Below, piece after piece: positions 25,899-34,665 of a stretch of DNA of 64,000 nucleotides. The stretch lies in NCBI GenBank assembly GCA_016213235.1, contig JACRBE010000043.1, forward strand, positions 19,327-83,326, in the 5' to 3' direction. A program made the position numbers and the translations under genes. The notes beneath the pieces are model-generated. The model saw nothing but the letters and a program-made list of their open reading frames with translations, did no database searches and had not been told where the DNA came from. Every line of letters begins with the position of its first letter. Position 1 is the stretch's first letter. This DNA is from Chlamydiales bacterium (lineage in GTDB: Bacteria > Chlamydiota > Chlamydiia > Chlamydiales > JACRBE01).

Positions 25899-28646
25899 TT
25901 AATTATCAGGAGAAAAAGCGGCAAAAGCGCTATCATTTTTCATAGCAGGCTCATCATCGATCGGTGTATAATTTTGAAACTGCGCGATAGATTTTCTAAA
26001 GGTAAGGTTAACATTGCCCACTTTGCCGTGTCTATTTTTAGCAACGATAAGTTCTGCTACGCCCGGTTTATGTTGTGGGTTGTAATATTCCGGTCTAAAT
26101 AGAAACATTACGATATCCGAGTCCTGCTCAATGCTATTGTGCACGATGATGTCATTTGCAACAAAATTATGCACGTTTTCAACTGTAGCATCGTATACAT
26201 CTACGAGATCTTTTTTTTCTATAGAAGTAACTTCATCCCAATAAACATCTGATTGAGCAAGATTTAATAGGGTTTGACTAGAGCAGATGTTTGCTAGAGA
26301 GTTCATCCTCCTACGGGAAAGTCCGGATTTAAACAAAGATGAACCACAATAAGACATTCCAAGGTTATGACAAAGTTCTCTCCAGCTTAATTTTGACTGT
26401 TCTTTTGCTGGTTTTATAAATAGATCCCAGGCTTCAGCTGGAATTGTATCCGTATTAGGATTTTCGATTGTTTGCTCCAGTAATTGAAGTAGACTTGGGA
26501 CTATTTCACCTCTTTTTCCTGCAGACCCTACTTTTGATAGAAACACTTTTTGATGTGGCGCGCTTTGAACATGCACATGGTGCATGTTTCTATATCCTTT
26601 ATTTGAAGGAACGGTTGCTAAAGTGCTTGGTATGCCTATACGTAAGAGTAATGCCTGTACTTGATGTGATAATGTATAACTGGAAGAAGCATAATAGATG
26701 GCAGCACCGGGAGATTTCCCTTTATTTTTTACTAAACTGATATTTCCATCAGTGGCCCATAAATGATGAAGAAAAAGAGAAATTTTGTTTTCATTACATC
26801 CAAATATAGAATCGGGAATTCGTTTTTCATAGGAGCGAACGCGCTCAATGCCTAATTTGTTAAACCATAAAGTAATGGGGTGATATTTCCCATGTGTTAA
26901 ATGATAAGGGCTTGGAAAATAAGAGTGATACCAATTTTTTTGTCGAACTGTTTTTGGGCTAATTTCAAACAATGAACTTGTACATTGATTAACGGTATTG
27001 ATATTACTTTCGTCTGCACTTGTATAATGATAAGGTTGGTTAGGCAATATACAACCATCCCCAAGTAAATGCGCAAGGAAGGTCAGTTCGTTATCTTCAA
27101 GATCGCTTGTTTTTTCTTGAGAAGATAATGTACGTGGGATCGCAATGCGATCACCAGCAGATAAACTTTCTAATGCGACCCATCCATTTAGTTTTCTAAA
27201 AGGATGATTTGCACTTGCACTAATTGTACGGCCACTGCGTGTGCGAAGCTCATAAACAACTTTTTTCCCGGAGTAAAATGCTTTTGTCATTTGATGCTTA
27301 CCTATCTTGAGGGTATCATCAATAGCATATACAGTAATTGGAGTTTGCACTTTTCTTGTCGCAAGTTCTTTAATAGTATAAAACTGCCCGGTAGTTGCAT
27401 CTTGAATTTGGGTGTTACCGACGAGGCATCCGGATTCTCTCAAGTCAGAGAGCATAGGACGGTGTCCTGATCTCTCTTCTACTTTTCTAGAGAGCTGAGA
27501 GAGACAAATAATCGGTACTTTTAATTCTCTGGCAAGGTTTTTCAGCATACGTGAAATTTCAGAGATTTCATTTTGTCTATTGTCAGGTGAATAATTCGAC
27601 CTTGATCCGGATAATAACTGGAGATAGTCAATAACAATTAATTCAACATTGTAAATTTCTTTTAGTCTTCTTGCTCTAGCTCTTAAGTCTGTTACTTTTA
27701 ATCCTGGTTGGTCATCAATAATCAGTGTATGTTTCTGCATGGCATTAACAGCGGCAACAATGCGCTGATATTCAATACCATCTAATGATCCAGCTTTAAT
27801 TTTTTCCGATTCTACTTCTGATTGAGAGCAAATCATACGGTGTATCAATTCTTCTGCAGTCATCTCTAAAGAGAAAATACCAACAGTTTTGTGTTGTTTA
27901 AAGCAGATGTTTTCCGCGATATTAAGAGCAAAAGCCGTTTTTCCCATGGAAGGGCGCGCCGCAAGAATTAATAGGTTAGCTTGGTTTAGTCCGTTAATTA
28001 ATTTATCCAGGTCTGCAAATTGCGTGGGAATTCCGGATATAGGGGTGGCAGTGCTTCCCCGTTTATAGTATTCTTCCTGTTTTTCTTGAAGCTCTTTTAG
28101 ATAAGGGAGTTTTGATTCTGCATTCATCCCTGATAATAAATCTTTAATATGAATGCCAACAGCAGCATTGGCGCTTTGGCTGATGGTAAAAAACATAGCC
28201 TGTGCTTCATCAAGCAGTGTGTTGACTTCTTGTTTTTCTTCAAACGACTCTTTCTCGATTTTTTTAGCAACCTCAATCATTCTTCGCAGAATCGATTTGT
28301 TTTTAATCAAATCGACATATTCATCGATGTAGGCTGAGGTAGTAGCATACTGTGCAAGTGTTGTAAGATAAGCAACACCTCCCACGGCTTTTAACTCGCC
28401 TTGCCTTTTTAATTCCTCCGAAATGAGATGGATATCGGCTGGTTTATCGCTTTGATAAGCTGTTTTTAGTGTTTTAAAGATAAGTTGATGTTCGGAGTAA
28501 TAAAAATCCGTATGATAAAGGGCGTCTGCCGCAATATTCAAGCTATTTACACTTGTTAACATGCAGCCAAGAACCATCATCTCCGATTCTTTGGAGTTCG
28601 GTAGCGTTTGGATTAAGGTTTTGGGGTCTTTTATTTTTTCAGTCAT
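25899..28646 (-). CDS. dnaB: Replicative DNA helicase DnaB containing an intein
   Basis: 915 codons from the ATG at 28646 (a TTG four codons upstream is also open). Removing the 431-residue intein leaves a 484-residue helicase, near the usual size. The N-terminal primase-binding domain (about 15-115), Walker A A-R-P-S-M-G-K-T (about 230-237) and Walker B I-V-I-D-Y-L-Q (about 337-343) are present. After the intein the chain resumes S-I-E-Q-D-S-D-I. DnaB unwinds DNA ahead of the replisome. Protein splicing must occur for function because the insertion splits the motor domain. It lies near mnmG, as in Chlamydia. Confidence 0.95.
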   Translation of the reverse strand: MTEKIKDPKTLIQTLPNSKESEMMVLGCMLTSVNSLNIAADALYHTDFYYSEHQLIFKTLKTAYQSDKPADIHLISEELKRQGELKAVGGVAYLTTLAQYATTSAYIDEYVDLIKNKSILRRMIEVAKKIEKESFEEKQEVNTLLDEAQAMFFTISQSANAAVGIHIKDLLSGMNAESKLPYLKELQEKQEEYYKRGSTATPISGIPTQFADLDKLINGLNQANLLILAARPSMGKTAFALNIAENICFKQHKTVGIFSLEMTAEELIHRMICSQSEVESEKIKAGSLDGIEYQRIVAAVNAMQKHTLIIDDQPGLKVTDLRARARRLKEIYNVELIVIDYLQLLSGSRSNYSPDNRQNEISEISRMLKNLARELKVPIICLSQLSRKVEERSGHRPMLSDLRESGCLVGNTQIQDATTGQFYTIKELATRKVQTPITVYAIDDTLKIGKHQMTKAFYSGKKVVYELRTRSGRTISASANHPFRKLNGWVALESLSAGDRIAIPRTLSSQEKTSDLEDNELTFLAHLLGDGCILPNQPYHYTSADESNINTVNQCTSSLFEISPKTVRQKNWYHSYFPSPYHLTHGKYHPITLWFNKLGIERVRSYEKRIPDSIFGCNENKISLFLHHLWATDGNISLVKNKGKSPGAAIYYASSSYTLSHQVQALLLRIGIPSTLATVPSNKGYRNMHHVHVQSAPHQKVFLSKVGSAGKRGEIVPSLLQLLEQTIENPNTDTIPAEAWDLFIKPAKEQSKLSWRELCHNLGMSYCGSSLFKSGLSRRRMNSLANICSSQTLLNLAQSDVYWDEVTSIEKKDLVDVYDATVENVHNFVANDIIVHNSIEQDSDIVMFLFRPEYYNPQHKPGVAELIVAKNRHGKVGNVNLTFRKSIAQFQNYTPIDDEPAMKNDSAFAAFSPDN
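26136..27428 (-). other. Intein with LAGLIDADG homing-endonuclease motifs inside DnaB
   Basis: The inserted 431 residues start at Cys after R-E-S-G and end H-N before Ser. Block A is C-L-V-G-N-T-Q-I; block B contains A-S-A-N-H-P-F (the assisting His); the end is D-V-Y-D-A-T-V-E-N-V-H-N-F then D-I-I-V-H-N, the His-Asn pair used for cleavage, with Ser as the +1 nucleophile. Two LAGLIDADG-like helices, L-A-H-L-L-G-D-G and L-H-H-L-W-A-T-D-G, keep both acidic residues, so the endonuclease may be active. The insertion point is the one used by the cyanobacterial (Synechocystis) DnaB intein. Confidence 0.93.
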
Positions 28647-28660
28647 AAAGGTATACAATA

Positions 28661-28692
28661 AGAAAGCCTTGAATTTTGATTCAAGGCTTTCT
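28661..28692 (-). terminator. Perfect 13-bp hairpin between tRNA-Ser and dnaB
   Basis: Arms 28661-28673 and 28680-28692 are exact complements (AGAAAGCCTTGAA / TTCAAGGCTTTCT) with a 6-base loop. It begins 4 bases past the 3' end of the tRNA gene on the minus strand and is followed by TATTG rather than a long T-run. It fits tRNA transcript termination or processing and lies just before the dnaB start. Confidence 0.7.
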
Positions 28693-28696
28693 TTTC

Positions 28697-28784
28697 GGAA
28701 AGAGAGGGATTTGAACCCTCGGTACCCATTTAAGAGTACGCGTCCTTAGCAGGGACGTGCCTTCGGCCGCTCAGCCATCTTTCC
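28697..28784 (-). tRNA. tRNA-Ser (anticodon GCU)
   Basis: The minus strand folds as an 88-base class II tRNA. The acceptor stem GGAAAGA pairs with TCTTTCC. The D arm contains TGGCTGAGCGGCC, the anticodon loop is C-T-G-C-T-A-A (anticodon GCT, reading AGC/AGU), a long variable arm follows, and the T arm is G-G-G-T-T-C-A-A-A-T-C-C-C. The 3' CCA is not encoded. It is the only tRNA I see in the window. Confidence 0.96.
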
Positions 28785-28830
28785 AAAGTTGCGAAGATTT
28801 TATAATAAATATTCGTTTTAGAGCAACATT

Positions 28831-29673
28831 CTATTCAATTAAGGAAGAAAAAGCGAGTTCTTGCCCATTTAAAGCATTCCAATAGGAGGTATGGATAGAC
28901 CCATCGGGGTTTTGTACGGTAATACTACAAATAGGTAAATAGACCATGATGGTATTTCTAATAGCAAAATCTTGCCCAAAGGCAGCATATGCAATTTTTT
29001 TGATTTGATTGGCAGAAAATCTTTTCTGGAGACATTTTCCATTCTGTAACTGTTTTGTGACTAATCTATCTGCAATATGAGTTTCCGGAACGACATTGAT
29101 TTTAGGGGATTGTAGGTGAAGTCTATATTGATTGCCGCTTTGTACAATGAGCTTCTTTTTTCTGCAATTATCAATCCAGGCATCTAATATATCGTTTTCT
29201 ATATTAAGCGCTTTAGAGAGGCCTTCTCGATCAATAGCCCCTCCTCGTCTAGCAAGAAGATTTAAAATCTTAAATTCGCTTTTATCAACCCCCGCTTTGA
29301 TGCAGTCTTGAAAACCATGGGTTTTGTCCCAGCTTCTGGTACTGGTTACCATTTCACCATCGATAAGATCCCACAAAATAATTCCTTCACCGGTATATAA
29401 ATTGTTAGAAGTCGTATATTTTACTTCTAATAATAAATAAGGATAAAATTTAACTTCTGGGGTTAAAAAACGGTGGTCTTCATCTTTTAATAATTCTTTT
29501 TCATGGGATTCCATGATTTGTTCAGGAGTATAACGGGCTTCTAATGTATGAACTTTTCCGGCGTTAGCAAATTGGGTGATTTTACTTTTCAGCTGAGGCT
29601 TTTTCTTTTGAATGTAGTAGCTACTGCCGCCAATTACAATCCCTATAAGCAATAACCAATATACTAAACGCAT
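28831..29673 (-). CDS. Membrane-anchored protein with a winged-helix-like middle segment
   Basis: 280 residues, not recognised. One N-terminal membrane helix (about 4-22, followed by K-K-K-P) suggests the rest faces the cytoplasm or the periplasm as a single-pass protein. Residues about 130-195 look like a winged helix (E-F-K-I-L-N-L-L-A-R-R-G-G then L-D-A-W-I-D-N-C-R-K-K-K-L-I-V). The C-terminal part is mixed alpha/beta (N-P-D-G-S-I-H-T-S-Y-W). It lies just upstream of the tRNA-Ser gene on the same strand, with 46 bases between. Probably a conserved chlamydial protein, function unknown. Confidence 0.75.
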   Translation of the reverse strand: MRLVYWLLLIGIVIGGSSYYIQKKKPQLKSKITQFANAGKVHTLEARYTPEQIMESHEKELLKDEDHRFLTPEVKFYPYLLLEVKYTTSNNLYTGEGIILWDLIDGEMVTSTRSWDKTHGFQDCIKAGVDKSEFKILNLLARRGGAIDREGLSKALNIENDILDAWIDNCRKKKLIVQSGNQYRLHLQSPKINVVPETHIADRLVTKQLQNGKCLQKRFSANQIKKIAYAAFGQDFAIRNTIMVYLPICSITVQNPDGSIHTSYWNALNGQELAFSSLIE

Positions 29674-29860
29674 CTAATACTCACTTTAAATTATCTAGTA
29701 TTTTTTTTATCAAAAAAAAGAATTGTTATAAAGCTGAAACTAAAAGAACTATCCGATCTTCCACATCAACCATGGTTAATTCGATAAAATCTATCAAAGC
29801 TGCTGAGGGAGTGTGCAGTGCAAATTAGACGCCAATTCAAAGCATTCCTCAGCCTCTCGG

Positions 29861-29960
29861 TTGAGGCAAAATGAGGCAAATAAGGCAAAAAATGTGTGAA
29901 TTTCATATTTTATTTGACTCATTTGCCTCGTTTGAGGCATAATGAGGCTAAATGAGGAGA
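29861..29960 (+). repeat. 10-bp phased GAGGC direct repeats in the promoter of the AlbA-type regulator
   Basis: TTGAGGCAAA, ATGAGGCAAA and TAAGGCAAAA occupy 29861-29890 in consecutive 10-bp steps. TTTGAGGCAT, AATGAGGCTA and AATGAGGAGA occupy 29931-29960 in the same phase, with one inverted copy (TTTGCCTC) at 29922-29929. The last unit contains the GGAG ribosome site. One unit per helical turn suggests cooperative binding on one face of DNA, most simply by the product of the downstream gene (autoregulation, inferred). Confidence 0.75.
29914..29943 (+). promoter_or_regulatory. Candidate sigma-70-type promoter overlapping the phased repeats
   Basis: TTGACT at 29914-29919 and CATAAT at 29938-29943 with an 18-base spacer. 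The -10 box and spacer lie inside the GAGGC repeats, so any protein bound there would block RNA polymerase. The transcript would start within 30 bases of the ATG at 29965. Confidence 0.5.
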
Positions 29961-29964
29961 GCAT

Positions 29965-31329
29965 ATGAGTGAAATGCGTCACCCGGAGTCAGAGTCCGTC
30001 TTGTTGGAATTTAAAAGAGAAATTCCAAAAAATGAACAAATCATTAAAACAATCATAGGCTTTTGCAACCAAAAAGGTGGAAGACTGATAATCGGCGTTG
30101 ATGATGATCGGGCAATAGTAGGGCTTCCTGAAGATCAAATAAACAAACTCCTTGAATCATTAGATCATTCTATTTACGAGGCGTGCTATCCACCCATTAT
30201 TCCTTTGCTATCCACTCAAGTGTTCGGAGATAAGACCGTAGTAATTATTGCCATATCATCGGGAATGAGCAAACCCTACTTTAGAAAGTCTGAAGGGATA
30301 GAGAAAGGAACCTATATTCGCATAGGCCGGAGTACTGTACATGCCACCCCTGCTATGATTGAAGAACTCAAATGGCAATCACGCAGAATAGATTTTGAAA
30401 CACTTCCGGTCTATAACGCCTCTCTTGATAACCTGGACAATCGATTAATCCAAAGTTTTCTCGATCATAGAAAGAATCAAGCCTCTGCGCCTGTGACACA
30501 AGAGGTCCTGCGTTCCTATTCTTTGGTTGTTGAGGAACATTCCGAGCTTTTTCCTACTTATGCGGGTCTATTGAATTTCGGAAAATCTCCCCAGTTTTTT
30601 CTATCAGAAGCCATGATCATTGTAAGTCACTTCCGTGGCATCGAAGGCAGGGATGCTATTGCTTCAATAGATTGTGAAGGGACTCTTTTAAATCAATTCC
30701 AGCAGGCACATCATTTTATTCTCAGTCGTCTTTCAAAGTCATTTTCAATTTCAGGGGTTATCAGAGATGAAAAATTGGAAATTCCTGAGGTTGCATTTAG
30801 AGAGGCGTTGATAAATTTACTGGTTCATCGAAATTATCATATCAAGGCTCCCTCCAAAATTTCTATATACGATGATCGTTTGGAGATATTTAGTCCGGGC
30901 GGTTTTTCGGGTCCTATTGAACAAGACCAATTGTTAATGGGACTGACATATCTGCGTAATCCAGCTATATGTAAGATTTTTCGGGAAATGGGTCTTATTG
31001 AAAAAATGGGAACCGGATTCATTAATATTTTTAAAAGCTATGAAACTTGGGGACTTGAAAAACCTCAAATCATTGAAGGCGCAAATTTTGTAAAATGTAT
31101 CTTACCAAGAGGCTCTTCTCAATTAAGTTCGGCAGAACATAAAACTGAAAAAGATATTTTAGCCCTATTCTATTCACAAAATGAAATCACAACGCAAGAC
31201 GTGGTCAATAAATTTTCTATTTCTCGCGCAACGGCACAAAGATGGCTTAATTCCCTTATAGAAAATCGATTGATTGAACGGATTGGAAGAACGCGAAATA
31301 TAAGATACCGTAGAACAGCAAAAAATTGA
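29965..31329 (+). CDS. AlbA/Schlafen-like and ATPase-domain transcriptional regulator
   Basis: 454 residues of the COG2865 type. An N-terminal AlbA_2 domain (about 5-125: E-S-V-L-L-E-F-K-R-E start, G-T-Y-I-R-I-G-R-S-T end) is followed by a GHKL-like ATPase segment (about 255-370: F-R-E-A-L-I-N-L-L-V-H-R-N-Y, then E-I-F-S-P-G-G and G-L-I-E-K-M-G-T-G) and a C-terminal winged helix (about 395-450: S-I-S-R-A-T-A-Q-R-W-L). It is probably a DNA-binding repressor. It is a lone gene in accessory DNA, and the promoter carries 10-bp phased repeats. Its real ligand is unknown. Confidence 0.87.
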   Translation: MSEMRHPESESVLLEFKREIPKNEQIIKTIIGFCNQKGGRLIIGVDDDRAIVGLPEDQINKLLESLDHSIYEACYPPIIPLLSTQVFGDKTVVIIAISSGMSKPYFRKSEGIEKGTYIRIGRSTVHATPAMIEELKWQSRRIDFETLPVYNASLDNLDNRLIQSFLDHRKNQASAPVTQEVLRSYSLVVEEHSELFPTYAGLLNFGKSPQFFLSEAMIIVSHFRGIEGRDAIASIDCEGTLLNQFQQAHHFILSRLSKSFSISGVIRDEKLEIPEVAFREALINLLVHRNYHIKAPSKISIYDDRLEIFSPGGFSGPIEQDQLLMGLTYLRNPAICKIFREMGLIEKMGTGFINIFKSYETWGLEKPQIIEGANFVKCILPRGSSQLSSAEHKTEKDILALFYSQNEITTQDVVNKFSISRATAQRWLNSLIENRLIERIGRTRNIRYRRTAKN

Positions 31330-31580
31330 AATACTCTAAACAAAAAATGCTAAAGGACTTGTTTGGAACTATAGAACCCATTCCTGGAGAATGTGTAGTT
31401 GAATGTGAAAGATTAATTCAGAACAGAGCTTATTATTTAGCTCATTCTAACATCAAGACCCTTGCACTTCTTGATCAGGGGTACTATTTTATAAATCCCT
31501 ATGCAAGTCAAAATCCCCCAATTCTTCGGAAGAACCTTCTTTTGAATATATTGTCTGCATATTACATAAACTCCTTTTAG
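31326..31580 (+). CDS. Doubtful 84-residue open frame after the AlbA-type regulator
   Basis: This frame opens with TTG overlapping the regulator stop by 4 bases, or with ATG at 31347, and has no recognisable domain. There is one hydrophobic C-terminal patch (L-L-L-N-I-L-S-A-Y-Y-I). No convincing ribosome site precedes either start. It could be a real short gene coupled to the regulator, the tail of a decayed gene, or chance. Confidence 0.25.
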   Translation: MKYSKQKMLKDLFGTIEPIPGECVVECERLIQNRAYYLAHSNIKTLALLDQGYYFINPYASQNPPILRKNLLLNILSAYYINSF

Positions 31581-31669
31581 TTTATCTAAAAGCGACAACT
31601 ACGCTGACATAGGGGGGGAAGCCAATTGCTCGACTAGTTATTGAACTAGAAAGTTCAGTCATAAATTAT

Positions 31670-31726
31670 AATTTAATTTGTTTGGTTAATTTTTGTCGTT
31701 ATTTTAATTTGACAACAAATTAAATT
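31670..31726. repeat. Perfect 13-bp inverted repeat upstream of mutL
   Basis: Arms AATTTAATTTGTT (31670-31682) and AACAAATTAAATT (31714-31726) are exact complements with a 31-base loop. They lie in AT-rich spacer about 80 bases before the mutL start. It could be a regulatory cruciform, a transcript-end structure or a small element end. The spacer 31581-31808 holds no gene. Confidence 0.5.
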
Positions 31727-31808
31727 GCAATTGTTAAGTGTGTTTGTTGTTTGTTTTTTATTTCAAAAATAACAATTGTTTTGTAATATGGAAAAAACAT
31801 GGGATTAT

Positions 31809-33623
31809 ATGACATCTATTATTCGAGTTTTATCCGATACGACCATCAATCAAATTGCAGCCGGAGAAGTAATTGAAAATCCTGCCAGCGTTGTGAAAGA
31901 GCTGGTAGAAAATGCGATAGATGCAGGGTCTACGGAGATTTGCATAGAGTGTATAGGAGGAGGATTCCAGTTAATTAAAGTGGCTGATAATGGTAGTGGC
32001 ATGGGCCATGACGATGCGATTTTATCTATTGAAAGGCATGCTACCTCAAAGATAAAAGAAATAGATGACTTGGAAAAAGTATTTTCTATGGGATTTCGTG
32101 GAGAGGCGCTCTCTTCTATTGCTTCTATTTCTAAATTAATTATACACACATGCAAGGCAGATACGACCATGGGGACAAAGGTTACTTGCTATGGTGGTAA
32201 AATTATAGGCGTAGAAACTTCTCCCCGAAGAAATGGTACAACGATAGAAGTCTCTTCTTTATTTTATAATGTTCCTGCAAGAAAAAAATTTCAAAAGAGT
32301 GCAATAGCTGCGCAAATGGAAGTCACTAAAGTGATAGTGCACCTTGCTTTGGGGTTCCCTCATATTTCTTTTAAGTTAATAGCAAATAATAAAGAGGTTG
32401 TTGCAGTGCAGGCCAAACAGGGAGTGCTCCAAACACAGGTGATAAATGCAGCAGAGCAGCTTTTAGGAGAGGAATTTACTAAACAGACATTAAAAGTGGA
32501 GTATCAAGGAGAGGGCATTAAAATAGTGGGACTAACAGGGCTGCCTACCTATGCAAAAAAAAATAAATCAGCGCAATATTTATATATCAATAATCGACAT
32601 ATTTTATCCTCGCTTGTTAGTAATGCTGTATTGGAGGCCTATGCTTTTGCAATAGATACAAAATCATTCCCTGTTTTTTTATTACATTTATCTATTCCTG
32701 CACATGCGGTTGATGTGAACGTTCATCCTCAGAAAAAACAGGTGAGATTTCAAGACGAATTATTTATTCACACCTCAATCAAAGAGGCGGTAGACCAAAC
32801 GTTTGGTAGCGTCGTTACAACTAGTAACATAGATACAACAACAAGACACCATACTGCGCCACTAGTAGAGCCATCAGTACAAAAACACAACGTGCCTGAT
32901 AATTGGCAACATCGATCTTCGTGGCATAAGCCTGCTCCATTCCCTGTAGGAGAACAACAAAATTTTGTCTCCATGCAGCAACATATCTCTTTCTTATTGG
33001 TTCATGATAACATTGGATGGATTCATCCGCAGGAACTAAGTAGCTTCCAATCGGATGTTTTTGCTCTGTCAAATGAAACAGGAATTGTGCTAGTCGATTT
33101 AAAAGAGTTGCAAAGAACACTTTTTTATCACGAAAGTTATAGTAAAATAAAACAAAAACAAACCATGCAAGATATACAACAGCTCATGTTTCCTATTGTC
33201 TTTGCATTTGATCGAGATAAAATAGAGTTGTTTTCCTTATATCAACAGTGGTTGATATTACTTGGTGTGAAAATACAGCTCCAAGGGTTAAAGGTTTTAG
33301 TTATTGGATTAAGCGACAGTTTATCTACAAATACATTAGAAGAGTATTTAGAGGAAGTAATCGATATCCTTGCACTTGGCAATGATGCAAGTAGTTTTAC
33401 AGAGCAATGCATGCATAAACTTTGTCTGGCATTTATTCGATATGCTTGTTATAGAAACATAAAACAAGAGCAAGCTAGCGCTCTTGTGAGAAAATTTTTT
33501 GAAAAAAAATATACGAATTTTTCTCCTTTTAAAAAACCAATTTTTATTCATGTAGATGAAAATGGCATCGATAAATTATTCCAGTCGCATCAAAAAAGCA
33601 TCTTCTCTTCTTGCGAGAAGTAA
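31809..33623 (+). CDS. mutL: DNA mismatch repair protein MutL
   Basis: 604 residues from the ATG at 31809, chosen because M-T-S-I-I-R-V-L-S-D begins at the usual place; ATG 31788 and TTG 31776 are also in frame. The GHKL ATPase motifs are complete: N-Q-I-A-A-G-E-V-I (about 14-22), V-E-N-A-I-D-A-G (about 34-41), D-N-G-S-G-M (about 60-65) and G-F-R-G-E-A-L (about 97-103). The C-terminal dimerisation domain is present (from about 400) without an obvious endonuclease D-Q-H-A-x(2)-E motif. It couples MutS to strand removal. The end overlaps the M24 peptidase gene by about 62 bases. Confidence 0.95.
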   Translation: MTSIIRVLSDTTINQIAAGEVIENPASVVKELVENAIDAGSTEICIECIGGGFQLIKVADNGSGMGHDDAILSIERHATSKIKEIDDLEKVFSMGFRGEALSSIASISKLIIHTCKADTTMGTKVTCYGGKIIGVETSPRRNGTTIEVSSLFYNVPARKKFQKSAIAAQMEVTKVIVHLALGFPHISFKLIANNKEVVAVQAKQGVLQTQVINAAEQLLGEEFTKQTLKVEYQGEGIKIVGLTGLPTYAKKNKSAQYLYINNRHILSSLVSNAVLEAYAFAIDTKSFPVFLLHLSIPAHAVDVNVHPQKKQVRFQDELFIHTSIKEAVDQTFGSVVTTSNIDTTTRHHTAPLVEPSVQKHNVPDNWQHRSSWHKPAPFPVGEQQNFVSMQQHISFLLVHDNIGWIHPQELSSFQSDVFALSNETGIVLVDLKELQRTLFYHESYSKIKQKQTMQDIQQLMFPIVFAFDRDKIELFSLYQQWLILLGVKIQLQGLKVLVIGLSDSLSTNTLEEYLEEVIDILALGNDASSFTEQCMHKLCLAFIRYACYRNIKQEQASALVRKFFEKKYTNFSPFKKPIFIHVDENGIDKLFQSHQKSIFSSCEK

Positions 33624-34620
33624 AATAGATTTACTTTGGATTGAGGATGTCAAAGACATTTACTATTTTACAGGCGCCTCTGTTTCCAGAGGTATGTTAT
33701 TTATTTTGCAAGAAGATGCATATCTTGCAGTAGATGGTAGATATTATGAACAAGTTAAAAGCAGCGTAGGTCTTCCTGTTATATTAGATCAAAAAGATGG
33801 GGCGTATAATATCCTTTATGGTTTTCCTATAAAAAATATCGGTGTTGATTTTCAAACAATTACTATTCAGCGTTTTGAAAAAATGAAGCAATTATTTGCT
33901 GCTTGTTTTGTGGATGTGGGCATTGCCAGGCAATTAAGAATGATTAAGGATTCCCAGGAAATAACATATTTAAAAGATTCTGCAGCGCTGATTTGGGAAG
34001 GATATCAACATATTCTTCCTTTGATTGAAACGAATCAAACAGAATCGTTTATTGCCTGGCAGCTAGAGAAATTTGTACGGGAAAAAGGAGCTAGCGAGCT
34101 TGCTTTTGAGCCTATTATAGCATTTGGGAAAAACAGTGCATTCCCACATTATCGAGCAGGTAGCGGCATATTAGATAATCATGATTGTGCGCTAATTGAT
34201 ATTGGTCTTAAAAAACATCAGTATTGTTCTGATATGACAAGGACTATTTTACTAAAAAATGCTTCTGCTAAATTAAAAGAGATCAATAGTATTGTGCTGG
34301 AATCGTATGAAAAAGCGGTGCAAGCATGTAAAATAGGGGTCCCTGTGCGCGACATAGATGCTGCTGCAAGAGAGTGTATAAAAGGTTATGGATATGGTGA
34401 TTTTTTCCCACATTCGCTTGGGCATGGTATAGGCCTTGATGCACATGAAGCGCCGCTTCTTTCTTTTCGATCTGATGCTAGTGTAGTGATGGAAGAAAAC
34501 ATGGTATTTACCATTGAACCTGGTATCTATCTTCCTGGCATTGGGGGAATTAGATTTGAAAATACACTTGTTATGACAAAAGCAGGGCCGATAAGTTTTT
34601 TTCCTCATGACAATGATTAA
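33562..34620 (+). CDS. M24-family aminopeptidase (Xaa-Pro dipeptidase type)
   Basis: 352 residues. The N-terminal creatinase-like domain (about 1-125) is followed by the pita-bread catalytic domain, with metal ligands in L-I-D-I-G, Y-C-S-D-M-T-R-T, H-S-L-G-H-G-I-G-L, F-T-I-E-P-G-I-Y and R-F-E-N-T-L. It removes N-terminal residues before proline, or cleaves Xaa-Pro dipeptides, in the cytoplasm. The start lies inside mutL, a 62-base out-of-phase overlap; no later ATG leaves the N-domain intact. The same pair is adjacent in Chlamydia as I recall. Confidence 0.92.
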   Translation: MASINYSSRIKKASSLLARSKIDLLWIEDVKDIYYFTGASVSRGMLFILQEDAYLAVDGRYYEQVKSSVGLPVILDQKDGAYNILYGFPIKNIGVDFQTITIQRFEKMKQLFAACFVDVGIARQLRMIKDSQEITYLKDSAALIWEGYQHILPLIETNQTESFIAWQLEKFVREKGASELAFEPIIAFGKNSAFPHYRAGSGILDNHDCALIDIGLKKHQYCSDMTRTILLKNASAKLKEINSIVLESYEKAVQACKIGVPVRDIDAAARECIKGYGYGDFFPHSLGHGIGLDAHEAPLLSFRSDASVVMEENMVFTIEPGIYLPGIGGIRFENTLVMTKAGPISFFPHDND

Positions 34621-34665
34621 TAAAAATGCTAAAAGATAAAAATTGATAAATACACAGGGTATGGC

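Noticed and set aside
28561..28749. Plus-strand 62-codon frame before tRNA-Ser
   Set aside because: It crosses the dnaB start, the 13-bp hairpin and the tRNA gene, and has no independent support.
32768..33120. Minus-strand frames opposite mutL
   Set aside because: Shadows of the linker region of mutL with no ribosome site or conserved features.
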